A DNA stretch of 64,000 bases from Azoarcus sp. CIB. GTDB taxonomy: Bacteria > Pseudomonadota > Gammaproteobacteria > Burkholderiales > Rhodocyclaceae. The stretch lies in the NCBI RefSeq assembly GCF_001190925.1, contig NZ_CP011072.1, forward strand, positions 2,418,001 through 2,482,000. The letters run 5' to 3'. The notes beneath the pieces are model-generated. The model worked only from the letters and a program-made list of their open reading frames with translations. It did no database searches and was not told the DNA's origin. This document shows positions 43,187 to 53,732 of this stretch, piece by piece. Position 1 is the stretch's first letter. Every line of letters starts with the position of its first letter. Position numbers and translations under genes: made by a program.

Positions 43187-44515
43187 ATGCACGCCCCCTC
43201 CGACCGCTCCCTGCTCGACCGATCCCTCAAGTCCGTCTGGCACCCCTGCACGCAGATGAAGCAACACGAGCATCTGCCGCTGGTGCCCATCGTGCGCGCC
43301 GAGGGCCCGTGGCTGATCGACGCGGACGGGCGGCGCCTGCTCGATGGCATCAGCTCCTGGTGGGTGAACCTGTTCGGCCACTGCAACCCGCGCATCAACG
43401 CCGCACTGCGCGACCAGCTCGAGCGTCTCGAACACGTGATGCTCGCCGGCTTCACGCACGAACCGGTCGTCCAGCTCTCCGAGCGCCTCGCCGCCCTCAC
43501 CGGCCACCGCCTCGGTCACGCCTTCTATGCCTCCGACGGCGCCTCCGCGACCGAAATCGCGCTGAAGATGAGCGCCCACTACTGGCGCAACCTCGGACGC
43601 CCGGAAAAATCGCGCTTCGTCAGCCTTGCCGGCAGCTACCACGGCGAGACCGTCGGCGCGCTCGCCGTTACCGACGTCGCGATCTTCCGCGATGCCTATG
43701 CCCCGCTCGTGCGCCCCGGCAGCATCGTGCCGACCCCGGATGCCCGCCTCGCCGAACCCGGCGAATCGGCGGCCGACGTCGCGCGTCGCGCCGCGGCAGC
43801 GCTCGAAGCGCACCTCGCCGAACACCACGCCGAAACTGCCGCGCTGATCGTCGAACCGCTGGTGCAGGGCGCCTCCGGCATGGTCATGTACGACCCCGAA
43901 TACCTGCGCCTCGCCCGCGCGCTGTGCGACCGCTACGAAGTGCACCTCGTCGCCGACGAGATCGCGGTCGGCTGCGGGCGCACCGGCACCTTCTTCGCGT
44001 GCGAACAGGCCGGCATCTGGCCCGACTTCATCTGCCTGTCGAAGGGCATCTCCGGCGGCTACCTGCCGTTGTCGCTGGTGCTCACGACCGACACGATCTA
44101 CGCCGCCTTCTACGACGACGCGACGACGCGCGGCTTCCTGCACTCGCACTCCTACACCGGCAACCCGCTCGCCTGCCGCGCGGCCCTCGCGACGCTCGAC
44201 ATCTTCGAGCAGGACGGCGTCCTCGCCGCCAACCGCGGCCTCGCCCAACGCCTCGGCGACGCCGTCCGCGCCCGCTTCGGCGACCACCCCGCGGTCAGCC
44301 ACCTGCGCCAGCGCGGCATGATCCTCGCGTTCGACGTCGCGTGCGAACGCCCCGACTTCTCGCGCCGCTTCTTCTCCGCGGCGCTCGAACACGGCGTGCT
44401 CCTGCGCCCGATCGGCAACACCGTGTACTTCATGCCCCCCTACGTGCTCGACGACGGCCACGTCGCCCACCTCGTCGCCGGCGCCGCCGCGGCGCTCGCC
44501 GCAGCGCTCGCCTGA
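43187..44515 (+). CDS. bioA: Adenosylmethionine-8-amino-7-oxononanoate aminotransferase
   Basis: PLP enzyme of biotin synthesis that converts KAPA to DAPA using S-adenosylmethionine as amino donor. 442 residues. It has WHPCTQMKQHE near the N-terminus, SSWWVNLFGHCNPRIN, the cofactor-binding SDGASATEIALKM, and the Schiff-base lysine in CLSKGISGGYLPL. ATG 43187 is chosen because conservation starts there; the frame opens upstream at 43112 through promoter sequence. First gene of bioA-F-H-C-D. Confidence 0.95.
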   Translation: MHAPSDRSLLDRSLKSVWHPCTQMKQHEHLPLVPIVRAEGPWLIDADGRRLLDGISSWWVNLFGHCNPRINAALRDQLERLEHVMLAGFTHEPVVQLSERLAALTGHRLGHAFYASDGASATEIALKMSAHYWRNLGRPEKSRFVSLAGSYHGETVGALAVTDVAIFRDAYAPLVRPGSIVPTPDARLAEPGESAADVARRAAAALEAHLAEHHAETAALIVEPLVQGASGMVMYDPEYLRLARALCDRYEVHLVADEIAVGCGRTGTFFACEQAGIWPDFICLSKGISGGYLPLSLVLTTDTIYAAFYDDATTRGFLHSHSYTGNPLACRAALATLDIFEQDGVLAANRGLAQRLGDAVRARFGDHPAVSHLRQRGMILAFDVACERPDFSRRFFSAALEHGVLLRPIGNTVYFMPPYVLDDGHVAHLVAGAAAALAAALA

Positions 44516-44521
44516 CCGTTC

Positions 44522-45682
44522 ATGCTGCTCGATTCACTGCAGGCCGACCTGGCCGAACTCGACGCCCAATCCCTGCGCCGCGTGCGCCGCAGCCTCGACA
44601 CGCCCTGCGGCCCGCACGCACGCGTCGACGGCCGCGACATGCTCGCCTTCTGCAGCAACGACTACCTCGGCCTCGCCGCCGAGCCCGAGCTCGCCGCAGC
44701 GCTCAAGGCCGGCGCCGACCGCTGGGGCAGCGGCTCGGGCGCCTCGCATCTGGTCAGCGGCCACTACACCGTGCATGACGAACTCGAACGCCGGCTCGCC
44801 GCCTTCGTCGGCTGCGAACGCGCGCTCTACCTGTCGACCGGCTTCATGGCCAATTCCGGCGTGATCCCCGCCCTCGTCGGCCGCGGCGACGCGATCTTCG
44901 CCGACCGACTCAACCACGCCTCCCTCGTCGACGGTGCCCTGCTGTCGCGCGCCGACCTGCACCGCTACCCGCACGCCGACCTCGCCGCACTCGAACGCGC
45001 GCTGGCCGCGAGCACCGCGAAGCGCAAACTGATCGTCACCGACTCGGTATTCAGCATGGACGGCGACGTCGCCCCGCTCGCCGAACTGCTCGCGCTGGCC
45101 GACCGCTTCGACGCGTGGCTGATGGTCGACGACGCCCACGGCTTCGGCGTACTCGGCCCGGACGGCCGCGGCGCCCTACGCGAAGCCGGCCTCGCGTCGT
45201 GGCGCCTCGTCTACATCGGCACGCTGGGCAAAGCCGCCGGCGTCTCCGGCGCCTTCATCGCCGGTCACGCCGACGTCGTCGAATGGCTGATGCAGAAGGC
45301 CCGCACCTACATCTTCACGACCGGCGCCCCACCCGCCCTCGCAACGGCCCTGCTGAAAAGCCTCGATCTCATCGAGCATGGCGCCGATCGCCGCCGCCAC
45401 CTCGCCGCCCTGATCGAGCAGCTCCATGCAGAACTGAAACTGCTGCGCTGGCAGCTGATGCCCTCGCGCACCCCGATCCAGCCGGTCGTGATCGGCGACA
45501 ACGCCGAGACGGTCGCCGCCGCGCGCGCCCTGTGGGACGCCGGCCTGTGGGTCCCGGCGATCCGCCCGCCCACGGTCCCGCAAGGCAGCGCCCGCCTGCG
45601 CATCTCGCTGACGGCCGCGCACACCCATCAGGACGTCGAGCGCCTCGTCACTGCACTGATGCAGCTGGAGCGCGCCGCTTGA
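44522..45682 (+). CDS. bioF: 8-amino-7-oxononanoate synthase
   Basis: PLP enzyme condensing pimeloyl-ACP with alanine to give KAPA, 386 residues. It shows [49 protein letters not shown] and the lysine region [14 protein letters not shown]. It starts 6 bp after bioA. Its TGA overlaps the TTG of bioH, so translation of the two is coupled. Confidence 0.95.
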   Translation: MLLDSLQADLAELDAQSLRRVRRSLDTPCGPHARVDGRDMLAFCSNDYLGLAAEPELAAALKAGADRWGSGSGASHLVSGHYTVHDELERRLAAFVGCERALYLSTGFMANSGVIPALVGRGDAIFADRLNHASLVDGALLSRADLHRYPHADLAALERALAASTAKRKLIVTDSVFSMDGDVAPLAELLALADRFDAWLMVDDAHGFGVLGPDGRGALREAGLASWRLVYIGTLGKAAGVSGAFIAGHADVVEWLMQKARTYIFTTGAPPALATALLKSLDLIEHGADRRRHLAALIEQLHAELKLLRWQLMPSRTPIQPVVIGDNAETVAAARALWDAGLWVPAIRPPTVPQGSARLRISLTAAHTHQDVERLVTALMQLERAA

Positions 45683-46429
45683 GCGCCCTGCCGCTGGTCC
45701 TGCTGCACGGCTGGGGCCTCGATCCGCGCGTCTGGTCCGGCCTGCGCGAAGCCCTGCCTGCAGGCGTTACCACCCTCGCCCCGGCGCTGCCCGCCCACGG
45801 CGACGCGCTCCCGCCCCCCTCCGCCGATCTCGCGGCGTGGAGCGACGCGCTGCTTCCCGCCCTGCCCGAACGCGCCGTGCTGTGCGGCTGGTCGCTCGGC
45901 AGCCTGATCGCACTCGACCTTGCCCGGCGCCATCCCGAACGGGTGGACCCGCCTGATCCTCATCGGTGCCACACCCTGCTTCGTCGCCCGCGACGGCGAC
46001 ACACCGTGGCCCTACGGACTCGACGCAGCGACAGTCGCCGCCTTCAACGCAAGCTTCGCAACGGATCCTGCTGGCACGCAGAAGAAGTTCATCGCCCTGC
46101 AGTCGCTCGGCGACGCACGCCGGCGCGCCGTCGCGGCAGACCTCGCCGCGGCCCTCGCCGATGCCGGGCCTGCCCACGCGCCGGGCCTCTCCTGCGGGCT
46201 GGAGCTCCTCGCGAACACCGACCTCCGCGCCTGCGTGCCGGAGATCCTCCAGCCCACGCAGCTGATCCACGGCGCGGGCGACGCGCTGATGCCACTCGCC
46301 GCAGCGCAGTGGCTCGCGCGCCAACTCCCGAACGCCCGGCTCACGCGCTTCGACGACTGCGGCCACGCGCCCTTCCTGTCCCGTCCGCTGGAATGCGCCT
46401 CGCTCATCGCGGAAAGTCTCGATGACTGA
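45679..46429 (+). pseudogene. bioH: bioH, pimeloyl-ACP methyl ester esterase, with a one-base frameshift
   Basis: Alpha/beta hydrolase that demethylates pimeloyl-ACP methyl ester. From TTG 45679 (overlapping the bioF stop) the frame reads normally through the nucleophile motif GWSLG (Ser72) to HPERVD (residue 90), then leaves the BioH sequence. The rest of the protein, from RLILIGATPCF to the end, continues in the +1 frame to 46429, including the Asp in GAGDALMP and the His in CGHAPFL. Removing one C from the CCC at 45948-45950 restores a 249-residue protein of normal length. It is either a recent mutation or a sequencing error; the lack of other decay favours a single, recent event or an error. 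Confidence 0.85.
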
Positions 46430-47237
46430 GCGCCGCCGTCACAAACAGGAGGTGCGCCGGGCCTTCGACAGCGCCGCGGACAGCTACGACCGTGCCGCCG
46501 CCGTCCAGCGCGAAGTCTGTCATCGCCTGGCGGCCCTCGCGGCGGCAACGCCCCCATCCGGATCCGTTTCCCGCGTCCTCGACGCCGGCTGCGGCACCGG
46601 CTTCGGGCTGGATCTGATTGCGCGAGCCCATCCGGCCGCGCACGTCGTCGCGCTCGATTTCGCGCCGGCCATGCTTGCGCGCCTGCGCCAGAACAGCCCC
46701 GCCGCCGCGGTCTCGCCGCTGTGCGCCGACCTCGAAGCCCTGCCGCTGGCAGCCGATAGCGTGGATGCAGTCTGGTCCAGCCTCGCGCTGCAATGGTGCG
46801 ACCCGGCCATCGCGCTCGCTGAGATCGCCCGTAGCCTACGCCCCGGCGGCGTCGCCTGGATCGCGACCCTCGGCCCCGCGACCCTGTGGGAACTGCGCGA
46901 CGCCTTCGCACGCGTCGACGAAGCAAGCCACGTGATCCGCTTCCACCCCCCAGCCGAATGGATCGCTGCCGCCCGGAAGGCGGGCCTCTCGCCCGTCGCC
47001 CAAGACCTGAATCCTGCCTACGCGCTCGGCTCCGACCTGCGCGGCCTGCTGCGCGACATCAAGGCCATCGGCGCGCACAGCGTCGGCGAACAACGGCGCC
47101 GCAAGCCCCTCGGACGCGCCGCATGGCGCACGCTGGAAGCCGCCTACGAGCCGCACCGCCGGCCCGACGGACTGCTGCCCGCGACCTACGACCTCATCCT
47201 GCTCGCTCTCAAGAAATCGGAGAAAAGTCATGACTGA
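46422..47237 (+). CDS. bioC: Malonyl-ACP O-methyltransferase
   Basis: SAM-dependent methyltransferase that starts pimelate synthesis by methylating malonyl-ACP. 271 residues; motif I VLDAGCGTGFGLDLI, then DFAPAMLARLR, WSSLALQWCDP and LRPGGVAWIATLG. It overlaps the 3' end of bioH by 8 bp and bioD by 8 bp. Its product becomes the substrate chain that BioH later releases, so the operon encodes both ends of the pathway. Confidence 0.94.
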   Translation: MTERRRHKQEVRRAFDSAADSYDRAAAVQREVCHRLAALAAATPPSGSVSRVLDAGCGTGFGLDLIARAHPAAHVVALDFAPAMLARLRQNSPAAAVSPLCADLEALPLAADSVDAVWSSLALQWCDPAIALAEIARSLRPGGVAWIATLGPATLWELRDAFARVDEASHVIRFHPPAEWIAAARKAGLSPVAQDLNPAYALGSDLRGLLRDIKAIGAHSVGEQRRRKPLGRAAWRTLEAAYEPHRRPDGLLPATYDLILLALKKSEKSHD

Positions 47238-47907
47238 GCGCCGCGCCTGGTTCCTCACCGGCACCGACACCGAGATCGGCAAGACCTTCGTCACCTGCGC
47301 CCTGCTCCATGCCGCGCGCGCCGCCGGCCACAGCGCGGTGGGGATGAAGCCCATTGCCGCCGGCGCCGACCTCATCAATGGCGAGCGCGTCAATGAAGAC
47401 GCCGCGCGGATCCGCGCCGCCGGCAGCTTCGATCCCGGCCTGCGCCTACTGAACCCGTACTGCCTCGCGAGCCCGATCGCCCCCCACATTGCCGCCGCCG
47501 AGGAAGGCATCCGCATCGAACCCGCACGCATCCTGCGCGCCTTCGAGGAACTCGCCGTACGCGCCGACGTGGTCATCGTCGAAGGCGTCGGCGGCTTCCG
47601 CGTCCCGCTCGACGAGCGCTACGACACCGCAGACCTCGCCGTGGACTTCGCGCTGCCCGTGATCCTCGTCGTCGGCATGCGCCTGGGCTGCATCAATCAC
47701 GCGCTCCTCACGGTCGAGGCGCTCGCGGCGCGCGGCCTGCACCTCGCCGGCTGGATCGCGAACCGCGTCGATCCCGCGATGCTGCGTTTCGATGAAAACC
47801 TCGCGGCCCTGCTGGCAAGGATTCCGGCCCCCTTGCTGGGAGTCGTCCCGCACGTCCCGGACGGCAATCCGGCGAGCGCCGCCGACGCGCTGCGCTTGCC
47901 GGACTGA
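47230..47907 (+). CDS. bioD: Dethiobiotin synthetase
   Basis: ATP-dependent carboxylase that closes the ureido ring: DAPA + CO2 to dethiobiotin. 225 residues. P-loop GTDTEIGKT at the N-terminus, KPIAAG, the VEGVGGFRVPL region and GCINHALLTVEA. Last gene of the biotin operon; bioB is not present in this window. It converges on the rRNA methyltransferase gene with a 14-bp gap. Confidence 0.95.
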   Translation: MTERRAWFLTGTDTEIGKTFVTCALLHAARAAGHSAVGMKPIAAGADLINGERVNEDAARIRAAGSFDPGLRLLNPYCLASPIAPHIAAAEEGIRIEPARILRAFEELAVRADVVIVEGVGGFRVPLDERYDTADLAVDFALPVILVVGMRLGCINHALLTVEALAARGLHLAGWIANRVDPAMLRFDENLAALLARIPAPLLGVVPHVPDGNPASAADALRLPD

Positions 47908-47921
47908 CTAGTCGAACCCGG

Positions 47922-48716
47922 CTAGCCTGTTGCGCCAGCGCGCCGTTGGCGCACCTGCTCGAACAGACAGATTGCCGCGGCCGCCCCGACATTGAGCGAC
48001 TCGACGGCGCCCGGCATCGGAATCACCACCAGCCCGCTCGCCAGCCCAGCAACCTCGGCCGACAGCCCCTGCCCTTCCGCCCCAAACAGCCACGCCACCG
48101 GTCCCCGCAGGTCGCAGTCATACAGCGGCCGCGCCCCCGCACCGAGGCCCGTTGCGAGGATCTGCCCCGGATAGCCGCGCAGCACCTCGACGACCTGCAC
48201 GTGCTCATGAATCCGCAGGCAGAAATGTCCGCCCATCCCCGCGCGCAGCACCCGCGGCGACCACGCCTGCGCACATCCGGGCGTGAGCAGGACCTCTTTC
48301 AGCCCCGCAGCCGCAGCTGTGCGCAGAATAGTCCCGAGATTTCCCGCATCCTGCACGCCATCCAGCACAAGTAGGGAATCGCACATCCCCTTCGGCTTCG
48401 GCGACGGAGGGATATCGATCAGCGCCAGGACGCCCGACGGAGTATCGACCGGGCTCACGTGGGCGAACAACGGATCGGTCAGCTGCAGCACCGGCAGCGC
48501 ACCGCAGCGCTCGACGATCCCCTGGATCTCCGGCCGCTCCAGCCCCTGCGCGCTCACCACGATCTCGCGCAACGGCCAACCCGCGTCCAGCGCCGCCCGC
48601 ACGAGGTGCGCCCCATCAAGCAAGGTCAGCCCGCTACTGCGCCGCTCGCGCGATGAGGTCGCGAGCGCATGGAGACGCTTCACGCTGTGATTGTCGCGGG
48701 AAGTAATCGCTTTCAA
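47922..48716 (-). CDS. TrmH/SpoU-family RNA 2'-O-methyltransferase
   Basis: A SPOUT-class methyltransferase of 264 residues with an N-terminal substrate-binding domain (SRDNHSVKRLHALATSS) and a C-terminal knot domain with the family motifs VLDGVQDAGNLGTILRTA, WLFGAEGQGLS and IPMPGAVESLNVGAAAAI. It probably methylates a ribose in rRNA or tRNA; the exact target is unknown. The start is TTG 48716 with GAGG five bases upstream. Last gene of the long rpsB-to-rnhB operon. Confidence 0.88.
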   Translation of the reverse strand: MKAITSRDNHSVKRLHALATSSRERRSSGLTLLDGAHLVRAALDAGWPLREIVVSAQGLERPEIQGIVERCGALPVLQLTDPLFAHVSPVDTPSGVLALIDIPPSPKPKGMCDSLLVLDGVQDAGNLGTILRTAAAAGLKEVLLTPGCAQAWSPRVLRAGMGGHFCLRIHEHVQVVEVLRGYPGQILATGLGAGARPLYDCDLRGPVAWLFGAEGQGLSAEVAGLASGLVVIPMPGAVESLNVGAAAAICLFEQVRQRRAGATG

Positions 48717-48723
48717 GCCAGCC

Positions 48724-49179
48724 TCAGACGCCCAGCCCCAACGTCGCGATCGCGACCGTCACGGCGCCGAGCACGATGTTGAAGCCGACACGCTGCCGGA
48801 TCTGGTTCAGCGCCACTGCGCCCGCCGCCCATTCCTCGCGCGCCACGGCAGCCCGCAGGCGCCGCCACGGCCCGAACCAGATCGACAGGAACACGGCAAT
48901 CATCACCAGGCCGGTCAGCATCATCAGGTGCCACGCGCGCGGCGCGTTACCGAAGCCGACCTCGACCAGTCGGCCGATGCCGGTCACCGGGAGCAAAACG
49001 ACCGCCCCCCACACCATCGGAAAGAAGCGCTCGAACACCCCCACCCACAGGGGCAGGCGCTGCGATGGCGGAAGTGCCGTCGCCGCCGGACGCAGGCACA
49101 GGTAAGCGAAGGCCATGCCGCCCACCCACACGATCACGCTTGCCAGATGAAGGAAGAGCACCAGATGCCGGAGTGTCAC
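48724..49179 (-). CDS. CopD-like four-helix membrane protein
   Basis: A 151-residue membrane protein with four hydrophobic helices and conserved His residues in [19 protein letters not shown] and in [10 protein letters not shown], the pattern of CopD-domain or cytochrome b561-like proteins. The start is GTG 49179, overlapping the rnhB stop as GTGA; the long open frame further upstream is rnhB in another frame. No copper-resistance genes are nearby, so a copper role is not claimed. Possibly involved in electron transfer or haem binding. Confidence 0.75.
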   Translation of the reverse strand: MTLRHLVLFLHLASVIVWVGGMAFAYLCLRPAATALPPSQRLPLWVGVFERFFPMVWGAVVLLPVTGIGRLVEVGFGNAPRAWHLMMLTGLVMIAVFLSIWFGPWRRLRAAVAREEWAAGAVALNQIRQRVGFNIVLGAVTVAIATLGLGV

Positions 49180-49790
49180 AGCAGCGTCCCCGCAGGCCAG
49201 AGTTCGGGATTGTCGATCAGGGCACGCACCGGGCCGAAACTGCGCCGATAGCAGTCGATCACCCCGTGCCGGCGCAAGGCGGCGAGGTGTGCCGCGGTCG
49301 GATAGCCCTTGTGCGCGGCGAAGCCATACTGCGGGAAAGCCGCATCCAGTTCCAGCATCTGCGCGTCGCGCACGGTCTTGGCGAGGATGGATGCCGCGGC
49401 GATCGCCGGCACCGTCGCGTCCCCCTTCACGACCGCCTCGCACGGAACGTCCAGCTTCGGGCAGCGGTTGCCGTCCACGCGCACGAGATCGGGCAACCGC
49501 CCCAGCGCAACGACTGCCCGCTGCATCGCCAGCATCGTCGCATGCAGGATGTTCAGCCGGTCGATCTCCTCGACCGTCGCCTCCGCGACGGCCCAGGCCA
49601 GCGCCCGCTCGCGGATCAGCGGCGCGAGCCGATCGCGCGCACGTTCGCTGAGCTTCTTCGAGTCGTTGAGCCCTTCGATCGGCCGCGCCGGATCGAGGAT
49701 CACCGCCGCGGCCACCACCGAACCGGCGAGCGGCCCGCGCCCGGCCTCGTCGACGCCGCAGATCAGGCCGGTTGCCGGGATGGATTCCAT
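49176..49790 (-). CDS. rnhB: Ribonuclease HII
   Basis: Removes ribonucleotides from RNA/DNA hybrids, 204 residues. Catalytic residues are in [12 protein letters not shown] (Asp, Glu), RVDGN (Asp) and HxxxxxxxYPT context [12 protein letters not shown]. Its 5' end overlaps lpxB by 28 bp, as is common in this cluster. Confidence 0.95.
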   Translation of the reverse strand: MESIPATGLICGVDEAGRGPLAGSVVAAAVILDPARPIEGLNDSKKLSERARDRLAPLIRERALAWAVAEATVEEIDRLNILHATMLAMQRAVVALGRLPDLVRVDGNRCPKLDVPCEAVVKGDATVPAIAAASILAKTVRDAQMLELDAAFPQYGFAAHKGYPTAAHLAALRRHGVIDCYRRSFGPVRALIDNPELWPAGTLL

Positions 49791-50938
49791 TCGGGCGTCC
49801 TGTTGAGGTAAGGAAGGATCGCCGCCGCCGCCTTCTCCGCGGTGTCCTGACGGAGTTGCCGGTGCAGCGCGTCAAAGCGTTGCGCGAGCTGCGCACAGCC
49901 GTCGGGGTCGCTGAGCCAGCGGTCGAGCGCGTCGGCAAGCGCCGCTGGCGTCGCCTCGTCCTGCAACAGCTCGGGCACCACGGTCTCGTTGCACAGGATG
50001 TTCGGCAGACCCACCCACGGCAGATACGCCATGCGTTTCATCAACCGGTACTGCCACTTGCCGATGCGGTAGCTGATCACCATCGGCCGCTTCAGCAGCG
50101 CCGCTTCCAGGCTCGCCGTGCCGCTCGCGACGAGCACCACGTCCGCCGCAGTCATCGCCTCCACGGCATGCCCGAACAGCATGCGGATCGGCAGCTCATC
50201 GGCCTGAGCGGTGCACAGCGCCTCGGCGAACAGCTGGCGCGTCTCCCGCGTCGCCAGCGGCACAACGAAGGACACCCCGGGGTGGCGTTCGAGCAGGACC
50301 TTGGCCGTTTCGATATAGGTCGGCGCCAGATTGCGCACCTCTGACTGCCGGCTTCCCGGCAGCAAGGCAACCACCCGCCCCTCGGTCGGTAGTCCGAGCA
50401 GCTCGCGCGCGCGCTCACGGTCGGGATGCAGCGGAAACGTGTCCGCCAGGGGATGACCGACATAGGTAACCGGGATTCCCGCCTGCTCGTACAGCGCCGG
50501 CTCGAACGGGAAAAGGCACAGCATGTGAGACACCGATCGCGCGATGCCCTTGATTCGCCCGCCACGCCAGGCCCATATCGACGGACTGACGAAATGGATC
50601 GCCGGCATGCCCGCACCGCGGATCTTGCGCTCCAGCCAGAGGTTGAAGTCGGGCGCATCGACACCGATGAAGGCGTCGGGCCGCTCGGCCTTCACCTGCT
50701 TGAGCAGCGTCCTGCGTATCCCGGACAGCTCGCGATAGCGCTTCAGCGCATCGACGTAGCCATGCACCGCGAGCAGCTCGCACGGCCAGCGCACATCGAA
50801 GCCTTCGGCCTGCATCTTCGGCCCGCCGATGCCGAAGAATTCCGCATCGGGGATCTTGTGCCGGATCGCCCGGATCAGGTGACTCGCGAGCAGGTCTCCC
50901 GAGGCCTCGCCCGCCACCATCGCAATGCGGATTGCCAT
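49763..50938 (-). CDS. lpxB: Lipid-A-disaccharide synthase
   Basis: Glycosyltransferase (391 residues) that joins UDP-2,3-diacylglucosamine and lipid X in lipid A synthesis. It shows [60 protein letters not shown] and [15 protein letters not shown] 50938 fits the usual N-terminus; upstream in-frame sequence is lpxA coding. It sits 4 bp after lpxA. Confidence 0.95.
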   Translation of the reverse strand: MAIRIAMVAGEASGDLLASHLIRAIRHKIPDAEFFGIGGPKMQAEGFDVRWPCELLAVHGYVDALKRYRELSGIRRTLLKQVKAERPDAFIGVDAPDFNLWLERKIRGAGMPAIHFVSPSIWAWRGGRIKGIARSVSHMLCLFPFEPALYEQAGIPVTYVGHPLADTFPLHPDRERARELLGLPTEGRVVALLPGSRQSEVRNLAPTYIETAKVLLERHPGVSFVVPLATRETRQLFAEALCTAQADELPIRMLFGHAVEAMTAADVVLVASGTASLEAALLKRPMVISYRIGKWQYRLMKRMAYLPWVGLPNILCNETVVPELLQDEATPAALADALDRWLSDPDGCAQLAQRFDALHRQLRQDTAEKAAAAILPYLNRTPEWNPSRQPA

Positions 50939-50942
50939 GGCA

Positions 50943-51713
50943 TCAGCGGACGATACCGCGCTCCGACGAAGCGATGAAGTCGGCGAAGGGCGCAACCTCC
51001 GCATGTTCGGCAGCGATCTCGCCGACGCGCGCGCGCGCCTCGTCGAGGCTCAGGCCCGCGCGGTACAGCGCACGGTACGCGCGCTTGATCGCCGCGATGC
51101 CGTCCGCCGAATAACCGCGCCGACGCAGTCCTTCGCTGTTGATGCCATGCGGTTTGGCCGGGTTGCCCGCTACGGTCACGTAGGGCGGCAGGTCTTGCAG
51201 CAGCACGGTGCCGACACCGCAAAAGCTGTGCGCACCCACGCGCACGAACTGATGCACGCCCGTAAAGCCACCCAGGATCGCCCAGTCGCCGACATGCACG
51301 TGCCCCGCGAGCGTCGCATTGTTCGCGAAGATCGTGTGGTCGCCGACGTGGCAGTCATGCGCAACGTGGACGTAGGCCATGATCCAGTTGTCGCTGCCGA
51401 TCCTCGTGACGCCCGCATCCTGGCTGGTGCCGACGTTGAACGAACAGAACTCGCGAATCGTGTTGCGATCGCCGATCTCGAGCAGCGTGGGCTCCTCGTC
51501 GTACTTCTTGTCCTGCGGCGCGGCCCCGATCGAGCAGAACTGGAAGATCTCGTTGTCGCGACCGATCTTCGTGCGGCCCTCGACCACGACGTGCGGACCG
51601 ATGCGCGTGTTGTCGCCGATCTCGACGTGCTCGCCGATGATCGAGTACGGGCCGATCGAAACGTTCTCCCCGAGCTTCGCACCGGAGTGGACAATGGCGC
51701 TCGCGTGAATCAT
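50943..51713 (-). CDS. lpxA: UDP-N-acetylglucosamine O-acyltransferase
   Basis: First committed step of lipid A synthesis, 256 residues. A left-handed beta-helix of hexapeptide repeats (residues ~5-185) is followed by a helical C-terminal domain. The catalytic His is in [11 protein letters not shown], and [13 protein letters not shown] and [14 protein letters not shown] are typical. Its ATG overlaps the fabZ stop as ATGA. Confidence 0.95.
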   Translation of the reverse strand: MIHASAIVHSGAKLGENVSIGPYSIIGEHVEIGDNTRIGPHVVVEGRTKIGRDNEIFQFCSIGAAPQDKKYDEEPTLLEIGDRNTIREFCSFNVGTSQDAGVTRIGSDNWIMAYVHVAHDCHVGDHTIFANNATLAGHVHVGDWAILGGFTGVHQFVRVGAHSFCGVGTVLLQDLPPYVTVAGNPAKPHGINSEGLRRRGYSADGIAAIKRAYRALYRAGLSLDEARARVGEIAAEHAEVAPFADFIASSERGIVR

Positions 51714-52147
51714 GACAGGGTCTTGAGGGCGCACATCAGTTCGGCTTCGGCCGCGATCTCGCCGGCCACGCGCGCGACCCCCTTGTACTTGTAGATGTTG
51801 CGCTTGCTCTGGGTGATCGCGACGTCGAACTGAAGCTGGTCGCCCGGCACGACGGGGCGCTTGAAGCGCACGTTGTCGATGCCCGCGAAATACACCACCG
51901 AATTCTCGTCCGGCTTGATGCCCATCGTCTTGAACGACAGCAGCGCCGCTGCCTGCGCCATCGCCTCGACGATCAGCACGCCCGGCATCACCGGATGGTG
52001 CGGGAAGTGCCCCGGGAAGAAGGGCTCGTTCATCGTGACGTTCTTCAGCGCCAGGATGCGCTTGCCTTCCTCGAGCTCCAGCACCCGATCCACGAGCAGG
52101 AACGGGTAGCGATGCGGCAGGTATTGGAGAATTTCGTTGATGTCCAT
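51710..52147 (-). CDS. fabZ: 3-hydroxyacyl-ACP dehydratase FabZ
   Basis: Fatty acid synthesis dehydratase of 145 residues with a hot-dog fold. The active-site His is in [21 protein letters not shown], where Glu also lies; [13 protein letters not shown] is the N-terminal signature. ATG 52147 is preferred; GTG 52156 is an alternative overlapping lpxD. Placement between lpxD and lpxA balances fatty acid and lipid A flux. Confidence 0.95.
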   Translation of the reverse strand: MDINEILQYLPHRYPFLLVDRVLELEEGKRILALKNVTMNEPFFPGHFPHHPVMPGVLIVEAMAQAAALLSFKTMGIKPDENSVVYFAGIDNVRFKRPVVPGDQLQFDVAITQSKRNIYKYKGVARVAGEIAAEAELMCALKTLS

Positions 52148-52152
52148 GGAGC

Positions 52153-53175
52153 TCACTCAGGCTTGTGTTCGTCGAGGCGTTGTTCGAGGGCGCGTATTCT
52201 ATCCACGAGCGCGTCGAGATGGCGCAGATGCGCGAAGTTTTTGACCCAGTCGGCGTGACCCTGCACCGGGAGATTGGCGGTATACACGCCAGGCTTCATG
52301 ATCGACTTCGTGACCAGCGTGCCCGCAGACACGACCACATCGTCGGCGATGCTCAGGTGGCCGATGATCCCCGCCTGACCGCCGATCATGCAGCGCGCGC
52401 CGATCGTCGTGCTGCCCGCGACGCCTACGCAACCGGCGATCGCGGTGTAGTCGCCAACGCGCACGTTGTGGCCGATCTGGATCTGGTTGTCGAGCTTCAC
52501 GCCCTTGCCGATCACGGTGTCGTCGAGCGCGCCGCGGTCTATCGTCGTGTTCGCGCCGATCTCCACGTCGTCACCAACCACGACGCGTCCGACCTGCGGG
52601 ATCTTGATCCAGCTGCCGTCGCGCTCACGCGCGAAACCGAAGCCGTCGGAGCCGATCACCGCACCCGAATGCACGATGCAGTCCGCGCCAAGCACGCAGC
52701 CCGCATAAATGGAGACATTGGCGTGCAGCCGCGTGCGCGCTCCGATGGCTGCGCCCCGCGCGACGCGGCAGCCCGGGCCGATCACGACGCCTTCGCCCAG
52801 CGTCACGCCGGCCTCGATCGACGCACCGGGCCCGACCGACACCGAATGCGGGACCGGACTTGCGACGCTCGCCGTCGGATGCACGCCCGGCGCAAATGCC
52901 TCGGGCGGATTGAACAGCTGTGCGACGCGCGCGAAATAGGCATACGGATCATGCGTGACGATCAGCGGGCGGTCACTGAGCGCCCGCGCCGCAGGAGCGA
53001 CGATGACGGCAGAGGCCCTGCAGTCGCGCAAGCGCGACTGGTATTTAGGATTCGCGAGGAAAGCGAGATCGCCCTCACCCGCCTGATCCAGCGTCGCCAC
53101 ACGCCGCACGACCGTGGCCGGATCCCCTACCAGTTCGCCGCCCAGACGGGCGACCAGTTCTTCCAGCCTGAACAT
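52153..53175 (-). CDS. lpxD: UDP-3-O-(3-hydroxyacyl)glucosamine N-acyltransferase
   Basis: Third enzyme of lipid A synthesis, 340 residues. An N-terminal uridine-binding domain ([21 protein letters not shown]) leads into a left-handed beta-helix of hexapeptide repeats with catalytic His in [12 protein letters not shown], then a C-terminal helical tail. It lies 17 bp downstream of the skp-like gene. Confidence 0.95.
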   Translation of the reverse strand: MFRLEELVARLGGELVGDPATVVRRVATLDQAGEGDLAFLANPKYQSRLRDCRASAVIVAPAARALSDRPLIVTHDPYAYFARVAQLFNPPEAFAPGVHPTASVASPVPHSVSVGPGASIEAGVTLGEGVVIGPGCRVARGAAIGARTRLHANVSIYAGCVLGADCIVHSGAVIGSDGFGFARERDGSWIKIPQVGRVVVGDDVEIGANTTIDRGALDDTVIGKGVKLDNQIQIGHNVRVGDYTAIAGCVGVAGSTTIGARCMIGGQAGIIGHLSIADDVVVSAGTLVTKSIMKPGVYTANLPVQGHADWVKNFAHLRHLDALVDRIRALEQRLDEHKPE

Positions 53176-53192
53176 GTGGCGCGATACCCGCC

Positions 53193-53696
53193 TTATTTCG
53201 TGTCGGCGAGGGCCTTGATCACCTTCTCGGTGACGTCGATCCGCGGGCTGGCGTAAACGGCTTCCTGCAGGATCACGTCGAACTTCTCGGCTTCGGCGAT
53301 CTGCTTCACGGCGCGGTTGGCACGATCGAGGACCGATGCGAGCTCCTCGTTGCGGCGCTGGTTGAGATCCTCGCGGAACTCGCGCTGCTTGCGCTGGAAG
53401 TCACGGTTCAGGTCGTTGAAGTTGCGCTCCTTGGTGCGACGGTCGGCTTCCGCCATCGTGACACCATTGCGCTCGAGGTCCTCCTGCGTCGTCTGCAGTT
53501 CCTTGCCGAGACGCTGGATCTCCTGGTCGCGCTTCTCGAACTCCTTCTCCAGGCGCTGTTGCGCGCGCACGGCCGGCGCTGCCTCGCGCATCACGCGATC
53601 CGAATTCACGAATCCGATCTTCGATTCGGCGGATGCCGCCGGAGCCGCAATACTCAGAACCGACGCGGCGAGAACGGACAATGTCGTTGCTTTCAC
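53193..53696 (-). CDS. skp: Periplasmic chaperone Skp/OmpH
   Basis: Outer-membrane-protein chaperone of 167 residues with a signal peptide (1-23, cut after ASA) and a long charged coiled-coil body rich in Lys, Arg, Glu and Gln. The start is GTG 53696, preceded by GGAGAGATAA. It lies next to bamA, the machine to which it hands its clients. Confidence 0.92.
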   Translation of the reverse strand: MKATTLSVLAASVLSIAAPAASAESKIGFVNSDRVMREAAPAVRAQQRLEKEFEKRDQEIQRLGKELQTTQEDLERNGVTMAEADRRTKERNFNDLNRDFQRKQREFREDLNQRRNEELASVLDRANRAVKQIAEAEKFDVILQEAVYASPRIDVTEKVIKALADTK

Positions 53697-53732
53697 TTAT
53701 CTCTCCAACAGATATCAGGGTGGCCCTGTCGA

